Assembly: GCA_028753945.1 (NCBI GenBank)
Contig: JAPNXP010000001.1
Span: forward strand, 12,514,501 to 12,578,500
Length of the DNA stretch: 64,000 bases
Direction: 5' to 3'
Source of the DNA: Hexactinellida sp. DTS-2022
Lineage: Eukaryota > Porifera > Hexactinellida
The translations under genes and the position numbers were made by a program. Below the pieces are notes generated by a model. It ran no database searches. It worked only from the letters and a program-made list of their open reading frames with translations, and had not been told where the DNA came from. This document shows, in pieces, positions 54,709-64,000 of the stretch (its first letter is position 1; the number at the start of each line of letters is the position of its first letter).

Positions 54709-55480
54709 AATATGTGTGTCTCAAAATGTGCCTTCTAAAACTATGATTATATTCATTTTGTGTTCCCTATTATAACTGCTAATACTATACATGATTTCAT
54801 TTGTGTGATTGTTTGTATTTGCTAGATTTGTGGATTGTGTGAGATTTGTAAATTAAACTTTGTATAACCTCCTCAGGGAATGAAATGTTCATGACGAACT
54901 TATTAAACTTGAACTGAACGAACTGAAGTCGGGAGAAAGGTTCACGAACGGACTGATTAATCCAAATTAAGTTCATCTCAAATTAAAGCACATTCAGTTC
55001 CTTCACGTTCACTTCCAAAATTCAACACCACTAGGATCACAAGGGTTCGTTCATTTCGTTCAATTCCTGAACCTCTACTGCAGGCCTTCTTGGGTTATAT
55101 AACTTATTAATCAAAGATGAAGCATCTATAAATTGACGGTCAGACAAAACTGAATCTTGCATTAGGGTCCTCTCTATCCTCTTAATCTCAATAAGTGAGT
55201 AGGGGAATGAAGTTAACGAAATTAAGATGTCTAATATACCCTCTACATTTGCAAGAATCTCTAGACATCCCTAAAGTGTTTTTTCGCTAGCTGCGCTCTC
55301 TAATCTGGAGATCTATGTACACGTATAACAGTGTCGGGAAACCTAAATTCTTTAGTGGGCCACAATTGGCGGCCTGTGAGCCCCTTAGCGTGCCACGAAG
55401 TCTATCAGTACCTGCGACGACCATAACTCAAGTAAGATATTGAACGTGCCCCACCATGGACCATGGAGGACCATCCATAG
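54709..55480. other. Intergenic; GAACTGAACGAACTGAA-rich repeat, no gene
   Basis: Between 54895 and 55080 words such as GTTCATGACGAAC, GAACTGAACGAACTGAA and TTCGTTCATTTCGTTCAATT alternate on both strands, an imperfect foldback. Nothing coding is seen. Confidence 0.5.
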
Positions 55481-56255
55481 TTTTAAGTTTTAACTTGTTT
55501 ACCAATAATACGTGTTGAACCTAACTTTTATTTTCATTTTGAATCTTGATTAATTTATTTATCTATTTGTGTACACAACACCAACGAATATTTATACCGG
55601 AAATTTTTAAACACGGAAATCGAAATCAGCATACTTGTTTAGCAATTGTAACATTTGGAAGTCAGCTTATATCTCAGCGTTTCCAAACCTTTTTCAACCT
55701 AAGTTGTTTCATTACGTTTTTTATTGGTTACGTATTACTTATAAAACGTATAATGTAATACGTACGTATTATACGTATACCTTACTTATAATATCGAACT
55801 CATGGTATTTGGTTTGAACAACTTTCGGTTTAATCGTTATTCTTTTATTGTTAATCGACTCGTAGTATAGTTTATATAGTACAAATATGATTATTTGCTA
55901 GATGTTGTAATTACAACAAGAATTATAAATATTCTATTGAATTTACTTCGAAAACATCCCTGGTTGATCATAGATTTAACGTATAATACGTACTGGTGGA
56001 TAGCGTATTACGTATAGTTTTCCTTAGTTTTCAACCGTGGACCCCTATAGTTATTCTGTGGACCCCCTCCCATAGGCCATAATACATCTCGTGGACCCCT
56101 AAAGCCGTCCGTGGACCTCTAAGGGGTCCATGGATCCCAGGTTGGGAACCACTGTTCTATCTCAATGATAAATGCGGGTTCTATACCCCCATCACTATGA
56201 TCATCACTATAACAAACACACAAACAAACACACAAACAAGAATCGAGTTTTAATT
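55480..56255 (+). repeat. GAGCCC-family 3' part interrupted by a hAT element
   Basis: Before the interruption: one 143-bp unit (TTTTGAATCTTGATTAATTTA, AACACCAACGAATATTTATA, ATCAGCATACTTG; first 20 bases of each counted). After it: CTCAATGATAAATGCGG, CCCCCATCACT, a CAAA-rich tail and GAATCGAGTTTTAAT. The hAT element sits at 55675-56154. Confidence 0.65.
55675..56154. mobile_element. hAT-type element with 8-bp duplication (7/8)
   Basis: The ends CAGCGTTTCCAAACCT and AGGTTGGGAACCACTG are the common CAGNGGTTCCCAA hAT type. Flanks TTATATCT (55667-55674) and TTCTATCT (56155-56162) differ at one base. The host repeat reads on across the junction once the element is discounted. The interior has GTGGACCCCT direct repeats and AT-rich palindromes (ATACGTACGTATTATACGTA). 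Non-coding. Confidence 0.75.
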
Positions 56256-56261
56256 GGTGAA

Positions 56262-56935
56262 TTAATTGGTTCATAAATCTTTGCAATTAACAAATACAAA
56301 CAATGATTCAATATTTGTCAATGAGGTTTGCAGTCACAAGGGATGAACCAAGATTTGCTAGAACGTTGTAACATGTTTGCATTAAACAATGGAAAATGAT
56401 AACATATTGAATATGTATGATACGTAATACTAATATATTTCCAAATATTTGCACTGTAGAATACATAGGTAATACACCTTCAACGCTTGCAAGCATTGTG
56501 TAAGGTATAATGAATATTATCAATCCATCTTTCTCACATTATTCACAATGGCCTAGTTAGGATTTCAGCCTTCAGGACATAGGCGTCGGAAATTGGCGCG
56601 TCGGCCCAATCGAATCCTGGGCCGCTACATTAACGGCATAGATAAATATCCCGGCCCATGCCGTGTGGTCGGGTGGGTCCGAGGCCTATGCTTCAGGGCC
56701 CCCGGTTAAAGAGTGAGGACTGGGGAACGTATAAAAATTGCTGTGAGAAATTTTTTGTAGTGTATTATCATAAACAATATGCTAGCCTTTTCAAATGCTT
56801 AATGCAAACATATTATATCGTTGTAACAAACCTTGGTATCAACACTTGTGACTTTTAACCTTATTGATAATTATTGAATTATTGTTTGTATTTGTTAATT
56901 GCAAAGATTCATGAACCAATTAACCATAATATAAA
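56262..56935. repeat. Inverted repeat with ~175-bp arms
   Basis: Arms about 56262-56440 and 56760-56935 share inverted words (AATTGGTTCATAAATCTTTG against CAAAGATTCATGAACCAATT; AACAAATACAAACAATGATT against AATTATTGTTTGTATTTGTT). The centre (56560-56720) is GC-rich and carries GGCCC words, perhaps a further insertion. Non-coding MITE-like structure. No gene is seen in 56936-57600. Confidence 0.65.
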
Positions 56936-57605
56936 TGTACATCTATATAATTCAAACTAGATTGTTGCTTGTCCAGAAATTTATAATAAGAATATTTATT
57001 GTTGTTGTTTTCTAAAATGGGAAATATATTATACAAAAATCAAAATGAACTCAGAAGCCAGCTTCCAACAGTATTTTCTCAGTTGTTATATGGTGAAAAG
57101 AGATTCTCCAATCGCATAAATAAAAATTTGATTATCATTTAAAGGTCGGACAAACACGTTTTAGAAAGGAAAATTATTTTTATTACAAGAATAAGGACCT
57201 AATTAATTTTTGTAATTAATTTTGCAGAACAGTGGAAAACTGATATCCATACTAGCATTAACATTGGTATTGTCTATCATTGATATGCTGTCAATATTAT
57301 TGTCAGCTATATATGATTTCAAATAAGTATATATTTAAAATGCTAATCTGTTATGATGCCGTTCTGTTAGCAAAACATAATTTAATAAACAAAATAACAA
57401 TAAATGGAATGCTTTGCTTACTACTCAAAGACAGGTACGTATAACACTAGTTACATAATTCGTTATGTAGTTTAACAAAAATGAGAAAGTATAATTGAAT
57501 ACTTCTTTAGAATAACTGAAAGGATATAGAAATAGGGAACACAATACATTTTCAAATAAAATCAATCACAAATAATATAATAACTAATGTAGTGTATAAT
57601 ATAAT

Positions 57606-58736
57606 CTACTGTCTTCTCAGCAGAGGCTGGATATTATCATAATTGTATCTGTATACAACATTACGATACTTGTATCTCTTGAAGCATTCATGAATCAATG
57701 GAAATAATGTTATTAATAACAATGGAAATAGCGTTGAGAGTGAGTAGAGACATAAAAAGATGTTGTTAATATTATTCCCATAGTGATGTAACACAACCTT
57801 AGTATGAGAGGGATGGAGATAAGGAGATTCAATAGAAATGTTGAAACCGTAAACAACATTGAGAACACAGTAGGAGTCTAAAATAATATAACAGAGTTGG
57901 GTTATTTGATCAAATATACCGAAAAGTGAAAGAAAGAAGAAAGACAAGAGTAATACCTTCTGAAAGATGCGATAGAACCTAAATGCGAACAACTGTTCCC
58001 TGTATAGTCTCTTGCTGTTCCCAAACAGCTTAATCTCTCTCAGATGGGATTTAAGATTTCTACTGAGCAGCCGATTGTCCCTCAACAGAACTAACCAATT
58101 GATTATCGATAGCAATGGGAATAGTATGGATGAGAATGCCAGTGTGTATTTAGTAGAGCAGAGACAGACAACCAGAGACTGCACACTTAACCAGACCAGA
58201 TACTTGATGAGGATTGTTCTAAAAGGATGATTGAAGTATCTAGCCGCTAGGTACCGAGTCAGGATTGATAAACAGACAAACAAGAGGAAGACAAGAAGAT
58301 AATTCATATTAACTGCAATGATAAAATAAGGGAAGAAGTAAACCAGAGAAAGGGAATGACTTAAACTACAGTTGGGATATTCCTGTTCCATTTTTGAAAT
58401 TGTCGCATTTTGTTCCTGATTAAGCTGTAATTTAGTGAACATTATACTTGACATAGCAACCGAATCTAGAAAAATCAGTTCGACACTAATGCAAAGTACA
58501 ATGAGAGCATACTTCACAAGGTGTGTCTCTAGATTGTATAGCTTCCTCTGTTGAGAGAGATATTGGACGTCTCTATGGATGGGATGGAGATTGGGAGTTC
58601 GTTTACAAGTTTGATATTTCTTGAAGACAATACGTAACGTAATTATGCACTTAATCAGCCAACCTATATTTAAACATAATGTTAAAATCATGCTTATTGT
58701 AAGAACTGCAGAAACAATTGCATGCCAGTCGATCAT
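57606..58736 (-). CDS. Seven-helix membrane protein, family unknown
   Basis: A 376-aa intact single-exon gene with about seven hydrophobic segments (residues ~8-35, 72-100, 130-160, 170-195, 197-216, 245-290 as one or two, 320-350). The loop after the second segment has two N-glycosylation sites (NAT, NCS), which fits an outward-facing loop. A long charged loop follows the fifth (DNRLLSRNLKSHLREIKLF). The C-terminus is basic and tyrosine-rich. No GPCR signature such as DRY or NPxxY is clear, so I leave the family open; it may be a lineage-specific receptor-like family. The pseudogene at 42544-43847 is a relative. It lies on the opposite strand between the two lectin receptor genes. The ATG at 58736 is the first in frame. 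Confidence 0.7.
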   Translation of the reverse strand: MIDWHAIVSAVLTISMILTLCLNIGWLIKCIITLRIVFKKYQTCKRTPNLHPIHRDVQYLSQQRKLYNLETHLVKYALIVLCISVELIFLDSVAMSSIMFTKLQLNQEQNATISKMEQEYPNCSLSHSLSLVYFFPYFIIAVNMNYLLVFLLFVCLSILTRYLAARYFNHPFRTILIKYLVWLSVQSLVVCLCSTKYTLAFSSILFPLLSIINWLVLLRDNRLLSRNLKSHLREIKLFGNSKRLYREQLFAFRFYRIFQKVLLLSFFFLSLFGIFDQITQLCYIILDSYCVLNVVYGFNISIESPYLHPSHTKVVLHHYGNNINNIFLCLYSLSTLFPLLLITLFPLIHECFKRYKYRNVVYRYNYDNIQPLLRRQ

Positions 58737-58790
58737 TATTCAAATTGTAGATGTGCAGAATTTTAACTGTTGTTTTCATATCATTGAACT

Positions 58791-58800
58791 ATATTTATAC
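58791..58800 (-). promoter_or_regulatory. TATA box of the 7TM gene
   Basis: GTATAAATAT on the minus strand, 55-65 bp before the start codon at 58736. The spacing suits a short 5' leader. Confidence 0.55.
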
Positions 58801-58859
58801 TTTTTTTAAGCCAACGGATTACGTATGTTTAATTGCCTGACTATAGATTAATAACTATG

Positions 58860-59910
58860 GACACACTTAGTAAATGTATACTAGAACGTGTCTGCTTAAA
58901 TGTTCTCAATTTAACTTCAAGATGTGGCTATGTATGTCACAGAGGAGCAGAACCTACGAGAGGTTGTATAAATTGTGTATTTTAGGAGCGAGTAAGCGAG
59001 CTCAAACTTAATCTAGGCATGTAGAATTTTTCTCTGGATGAAAGCATGGTTGGGACCACTGCCTCGAGGTACATACATCACATGATGTCATTACAAGATA
59101 GACGAGAAATACCCATAAATTCGATAAAGAGAATAATCTAACAGCAATTTTATCTATTCCTGTGGAATCAAAAGTAAACGTGACATAATATTTGATTGTT
59201 AAACTCGTGTGTATTTTGAAAAATCAAAGTCTTCTCATGCATTTTTGATGATAATGACGGTTACATTCATCATTTGGAAGTTTCCACTAGGCCAACCTAC
59301 GTATATGGTAGCTTAGCTTATAGCTACATAACTAATTGTGTATTCCTTTCATTAACGACAGGCATTTGTGTCTTGTGACAAGTAACATGCCAGATACTTT
59401 GTTAACTTTTATAACTTATTTTCATTTCGACAAAAAGTATTATATTCCTGGGGCTTTAGCCACTTTTAAAGTGAGTACGTGTACGTCCACTGAATTGTGG
59501 ATGTTACTTAATCGTGGATTCTTTAACAAAGTATACATCAGAATGGTTCTGATCTGCTATCGTAATTTGGGGATCCGTCGATCAGGCCCGCTCACGATCC
59601 TAGTTTATGTATAGTTGTAAATGATACCCTATACTATATTCTCATACATGAACGTCTGACTACCAAATAAATGATACACTGGGCGTGGCTAAAGTGGATG
59701 AGTGCCCCAGGTGTGCACAGTTTGAACTCAAGGTCTAGCCACGCCACTGCTAATATTATATTACATTGTATGCACTTGGCTCATATTATATTACATGTTG
59801 TATGTACTTTATATTATATGTTGTATGTACTTGTTAATTCCTCAAATCCCCATGATCTATTTCTAAATATAGGTACTTAGTCGATAAATATTGTATATTA
59901 AATTGCATAG
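58860..59910. other. Intergenic, repeats only
   Basis: 58975-59060 repeats 38270-38350 (AAGCGAGCTCAAACTTAATC). A short foldback (GGGCGTGGCTA / TAGCCACGCC) spans about 59680-59748. Then the conserved 5' flank of the second receptor gene begins (TCATATTATATTACATG repeats from about 59752, also at 50307-50410). Confidence 0.5.
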
Positions 59911-59918
59911 TATATAAG
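59911..59918 (+). promoter_or_regulatory. TATA box of the second lectin receptor gene
   Basis: TATATAAG about 50 bp before the ATG at 59967, in a conserved 5' flank shared with the first paralogue. Confidence 0.65.
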
Positions 59919-59966
59919 AGTTTATCCGACTATTATTATATAATAATTGTATTATTATTTACCAAA

Positions 59967-62900
59967 ATGAAAGTTTCATCCAATTTCAACATATTGATCC
60001 TGATATTTCTTCAGTTGCATTCACTAGTCAACTCTCAAGGTAATCATTGTTATTCATTTAATCTAATTTCGAGAATGCTAGTTGTACTAAGCGTAATGAA
60101 TATTTAATAGCGCAACTATGTACAACTCAATCTTGAAAAAGTACTACGTATTATATATACGAGCCCTTCGGTCTCGGTCGCTTCGCGACGGATCACTCTC
60201 TCACAAAAGTCGCGAAGCGACTTTTGTTCGTTCGTGTTAGGCACTACGCGATACCATTAACGGCCGCTTCGCGGCCTTTCCCTCCCAAAAGCAATCACAT
60301 TAATAATGAGCTTTAATAGCTCAATAAATTTCAGTTGCACGATAAGAAAGCTCGAATCAAAATAATACTAAAAGAAAAACAGGCAATAGAATAGACTAAT
60401 GATTGATTGGTTAAATGAATTTATTTTCAATCAATCAAATTGCAGCCTCAGAAAATATTCATATTATGCACAATCTATTTATACTAATTGATGAAATCTG
60501 CTATTCCATACTAACAAACCCTCGAATTTAATTGGCTAACATATTTTGTCACCTTCAAATGTGAATATTTCTCTTCAAAAATCAATAGATCGTTGTCGCA
60601 GTATAAAATTACCCCTGTATACAAATTTTCAGCTTTCTGGGATTTTAGTCTTTCCAATTAATTCTGGACAAACAAACAAACAAACAAACACACAAACAAA
60701 CAAACACACAAACAAACAACAATTCCTCTTTTTATATATAGATAAGCCAACGGCTTATTAATGAAATTTAATTTAGATACAGAGATTTGTTTGATTCACC
60801 AATGCGATACCGAGTTTATGTTTCTAAAAATATTTGCTATAGTAGTATGTACAATATACTATACTGTTAACCTCGATTGTTGTTTGTTCGTTAGCTGTCC
60901 ACATTGTAATATTACAGTGATGAGGGAATAGAAACCGCATTTATTTCTGAAAAAAAACCATCCAAATCTTACTATAGGTAAACAAGAATGTAGATTTCGA
61001 ATTTCGAATTTATAAATTTCTAATATGAATATTTGTTGTTGTCGTTTACACAAATAGGTAAACAAATTAATGAAAATTCAAAATCAACCTAGAAGCTAGC
61101 TTTCAAACGATATTATAGGTAAAGAAGTATGCTGAAAACATTTTTTAAATCAACAAATTCCAATTGTGAAACTCAAAAGTTTGTTTTAAGACATACAAAA
61201 TCAATATGGGATAAAAATGCCGTTATATAATAGAAAAAATATTTTGAAATCATTAAATTACCATAATTCTATTCAAACAAGCATTTTCCAAACTCAATCA
61301 AATCAACCATCATAAATCTTTTTAAAAATTAAATTTCTCTCAATTCTCACAATTATTCTATCTGCAAAATCTGCAAAATTTGGTTATCAAACTATGGATG
61401 ACGAAAAAACGACCATAAATCTAGAATACACCACTAAATATTTAACAAGGCTCTAAACGGTAGAAGGCTTTGTTAGCCGGACTTTATCTACCCAATATAA
61501 TAGTTAGTAACATAGTATAAATTTAACGTAAGTGGAACATGCCACTTTTCTGTTGTGTCATAATCTTAAACATACAAAAATATTATTATTCTAAATAAAG
61601 AAAAACAAACCATGTCAGGTTTTAAGATTTGTACACGGTAGATGTGCATTAATTAAGTAGGAAACAGTGTACCAATTGGACGCCAACGGTTAATTGTGGG
61701 TGTCTTATGCGTTACCGCAGGGCAGTCGAATGGTCACTTAGTAACAATTAGAATTACTACACAAGAAGACATAATAATAAATTGTCATATATAAAATGGA
61801 CTTTTTGTTTGTAGCTCCTTCAACCGGTTGTGCTGCAATTTCATATGAAGGTAGATGCTACAACAATTTCACAAGCTCGGGTATTTACTGGCCAGATGCA
61901 AGAATTAAGTGTTTAGCGCTGGGAGAAGATCTAGCTACTGTTACATCTCCCGAGGAGAATAGATTGTTGAACTACATCATTCCAGGAGTCATTAATTGTC
62001 TTATAGGACTCAATGACATAAATGTAGAGGGTACTTTTGTTTGGGCAGATGGTAGCGTAAGCACTTATAGACCGTGGTTTATGAATCAACCAGATGATCA
62101 TAGTAATGAAGATTGTGTGGAGGTATCGGGTGATGAGTGGAATGATATAAAATGTGAATCTCCACGAGAATGCTATTTCTGTAGCACAACAGGTCAGTCA
62201 GTCCCTCGAATAGAAATATATACCAAATTGTTTGTACCTAGATTAATGGAGTATTTTTATTTGGGATCCAAAGTAATACTCCATTATTCGAGCATGAATA
62301 ACCAATCACCAGCAGTGAACAAATAAATATAAAAATGAAAGTATTACATTAAAATAAAATCAAAAATTAGTACAATTTGCAAAGGTGAATCTAGCAAATT
62401 CAGTGTGTGTATTGTCCTGATAACTACATGTCTTTAATTAAATTCGGTGCTACTCAACACGATTGATAATGGCTGCCCGGCGAATTAATTCATAATTATA
62501 CTGTTTTTCAAACCTATTACGCATAATGGCCGCTTAAATGTAATTTGTTTGGGAAATTCAAATTCTCATATTAATAGCTGAATAATTTCAGCTGCACCAT
62601 TAACCAATAGATCGTTGTTGCTGTACAAATACAAATTTGTAGCTTTCTGGGACACGTACTTTTCCGATTAATTCTGGGCAGAGAAACCCACGAACACACA
62701 CAGAATAATTGTGTTTTTAAATTGAGAATATTATAATTTCCATAAATACAGAGGGTTTAGAACTTTAGAGAATAAGAGCATCTGAATTTGAGTGTATATA
62801 TATTTGTAGTGAGCCAATTCGGAGAACAGATCAGTCCAAATACATACACGCCATTAAGAGACAACTCATTTCTGTACAGAAACACTACTCTTTACTGCAT

Positions 62901-63112
62901 AACAGAGACTAAAAACACACCACAAGTTACATGGAGTTATACAGATCCAAATGGAGTCAGTACTAATCTCTCTACTACAACTAATGCAATAACAGGAGTC
63001 AGCACTCTCAATGTAACTAGTGAAGAGCCAGGATACTACAGCTGTGTAGTTAGTCAGAACGGAGGGAACAATAGTATAACATATACTACTGTTATGCTGG
63101 ATTTCATTATAG
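59967..63112 (+). CDS. Second lectin-Ig receptor gene (partial at window end)
   Basis: Three exons with the same sizes and phases as the first paralogue: 59967-60039 (73 bp, signal peptide), 61815-62192 (378 bp, C-type lectin with QPD and WND), 62810-63112 (303 bp, Ig domain, one extra codon). The open frames are intact. The Ig exon is close to identical to that of the first gene, while the lectin exon has diverged more, notably around WIGLND (here LIGLND). After exon 3 the intron matches the first gene up to about 63793 (AAAAATTAGTCAAG) and then differs, so exons 4 and 5 are either displaced beyond the window by an insertion or lost. Probably a functional tandem duplicate; completeness cannot be judged here. 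Confidence 0.75.
60157..60745 (+). repeat. GAGCCC-family copy inserted in intron 1 of the second receptor gene
   Basis: It runs from ACGAGCCCTTCGGTCTCGG to CAACAATTCCTCTTTTTATA. In the first paralogue the same intron reads straight through (CATTATATATAGGCCAACGG at about 50736-50755), so the insertion site is a TATATA run and the event post-dates the gene duplication. It includes the AAAGTCGCGAAGCGACTTT hairpin, a CGGCCGCTTCGCGGCC palindrome and a CAAA tail. Confidence 0.8.
60860..61135 (-). repeat. GAGCCC-family 3' part in intron 1, shared by both paralogues
   Basis: CGATTGTTGTTTGT, ACAGTGATGAGGGAATA, AACCGCATTTAT and the 142-bp unit marker CTAGAAGCTAGCTTTCAA. The first gene keeps the same fragment at 50878-51010, so it was there before the duplication. 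Confidence 0.65.
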
Positions 63113-64000
63113 GTATCTTTAGTTTGTGGTATATATACATGTAAATTACACCTGTGCGTAGAGCACCTGTTTGGTAGCACTATATTTTTGGAAAGTGTGA
63201 TAGCAGGCCTTCATCTAGTCGTAAGAGCTCCGCGAACCCTAGGTGATGTTGATTTTACAATCGCGCACCCAAATTTACCAAAACATTGCCGGCGCCACGT
63301 ATTATGAGGTGTGGGTGTAGCGGGTGTCCACTGTGTAGTCTAATGGGTGTCACCGCTTCATTTCCTTGAAGCAATGGGTGTCCGGACATCCAGACACCCC
63401 CGGTGGCGCCAGCCCTGCAAAACAGTACATTTACGCAAAAACACCTAAATTAGCAATAAAAATACACTGGACGCGCACTGCGCACCCAAATTAATTCCAA
63501 TTTTACGAACCATTCCAGCATTTTCCTTAAAATTACGAACCCCTGGGTGATAGTGCTTCGGGAAAATGCTGTGAGCACAGGTGTAAAATTATGCTTTGAA
63601 ACAATAGAATTATATTTAACATTTTGGATTGAACTCAAATGTTATTAATAATGGGAATTATAAACACAATTATGGTACAAACTAAACCCAATTTGTAGAT
63701 ATGTCCACAATAGAATTTAAACAATGATCACCATATATACTTCCTGTTATGAAATGTAAATAGGTATGAAATGTATTCAAAAATTAGTCAAGGTGTCACT
63801 CTACTAATCAAGCTCTGTTATGTGGAGAGGATGCCAAAATATACCTAGGCCATAGCAGCCACTACATAGTAATTGGCACAGCAATAATATCAATAATTAG
63901 GCAGTGATTTAGAACTGGCCTAATTCATAGCTGTCACACAGCACAATAACTTGCCAAAGCAGTGATATCAATACTGAGTCAATATACTAAAGTATCGTCG
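63113..64000. other. Intron/flank of the second receptor gene with foreign insert
   Basis: 63113-63190 and 63540-63793 align with intron 3 of the first gene. 63190-63540 is an insertion with GGCGCC words and the end CCGGTGGCGCCAGCCCTG, a hAT-type end. From 63794 onward the sequence is unrelated to the first gene and holds no exon that I can see. Confidence 0.5.

Noticed and set aside
1-64000. tRNA, rRNA genes, CRISPR arrays or bacterial operons
   Set aside because: None was recognised. Splice sites, transposon types and gene content show a eukaryotic nuclear genome. GC-rich GCGAAGC blocks are repeat-family parts, not bacterial DNA.

Overview
This window is eukaryotic, intron-bearing and AT-rich, and it is most likely from an animal. 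The gene content points to a marine invertebrate, and a sponge (demosponge) is my best guess. The reasons are a NACHT/leucine-rich-repeat (NLR) gene with death-fold-like N-terminal domains, a lectin-Ig-FN3 membrane receptor family, short introns with GT..AG ends, and a great density of hAT, Tc1/pogo-like, MULE, Ty3/gypsy and Ginger-like mobile DNA. The phylum is inferred; I could not run a search.

Layout. At 0-7.6 kb there are two broken paralogues (minus strand; 2471-3637 and 6342-7601) of a small protein with a long Gly/Ala-rich hydrophobic stretch, set among short inverted-repeat elements. At 7.6-12.2 kb lies a complete but degraded Ty3/gypsy retrotransposon with two short LTRs. At 12.3-18.3 kb there are only repeats: a GGTCC-rich foldback, a hAT element with a perfect 8-bp target duplication, and two copies of a composite repeat family that I call the GAGCCC family. 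At 18.4-20.3 kb is a compact MULE with ~135-bp terminal repeats and one intact FLYWCH/MULE transposase gene. At 20.6-24.05 kb is an intact single-exon NLR (1142 aa, minus strand). At 24.3-26.5 kb there are repeats and a minisatellite.

The standout is 26,672-32,538: a 5.87-kb DNA transposon with ~120-130-bp terminal inverted repeats, TG...CA ends and a 4-bp GTTC target duplication. It carries an eight-exon integrase gene with an HHCC zinc finger, a DD35E catalytic triad and a GPY module, followed by a second gene that looks like a USP-type (C19-like) cysteine protease. It has no reverse transcriptase. This matches the Ginger group of cut-and-paste elements that use a retroviral-type integrase. 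The integrase gene carries two apparent 1-nt lesions.

The stretch 32.5-42.5 kb is gene-poor and AT-rich. It contains more MITEs, a duplicated segment with a TATA box (35.1-35.7 and 39.9-40.3 kb), and a GAGCCC-family copy with a 142-bp tandem array. At 42.5-43.85 kb there is a broken seven-helix membrane protein gene, a relative of the intact one at 57,606-58,736. At 44.8-46.5 kb there is a clear three-level nest of transposons, and at 47.5-50.3 kb a repeat island with a long inverted repeat.

From 50.5 kb to the end are two tandem paralogues of a secreted/membrane receptor. The first (50,560-54,708) is complete in five exons: signal peptide, C-type lectin, Ig, Ig-like, FN3, one membrane helix and a cytoplasmic tail, 570 aa in all. 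The second (from 59,967) runs off the window after three exons. The 7TM gene sits between them. The NLR and the lectin-Ig receptors suggest a locus rich in recognition genes, but that is an inference from content only.
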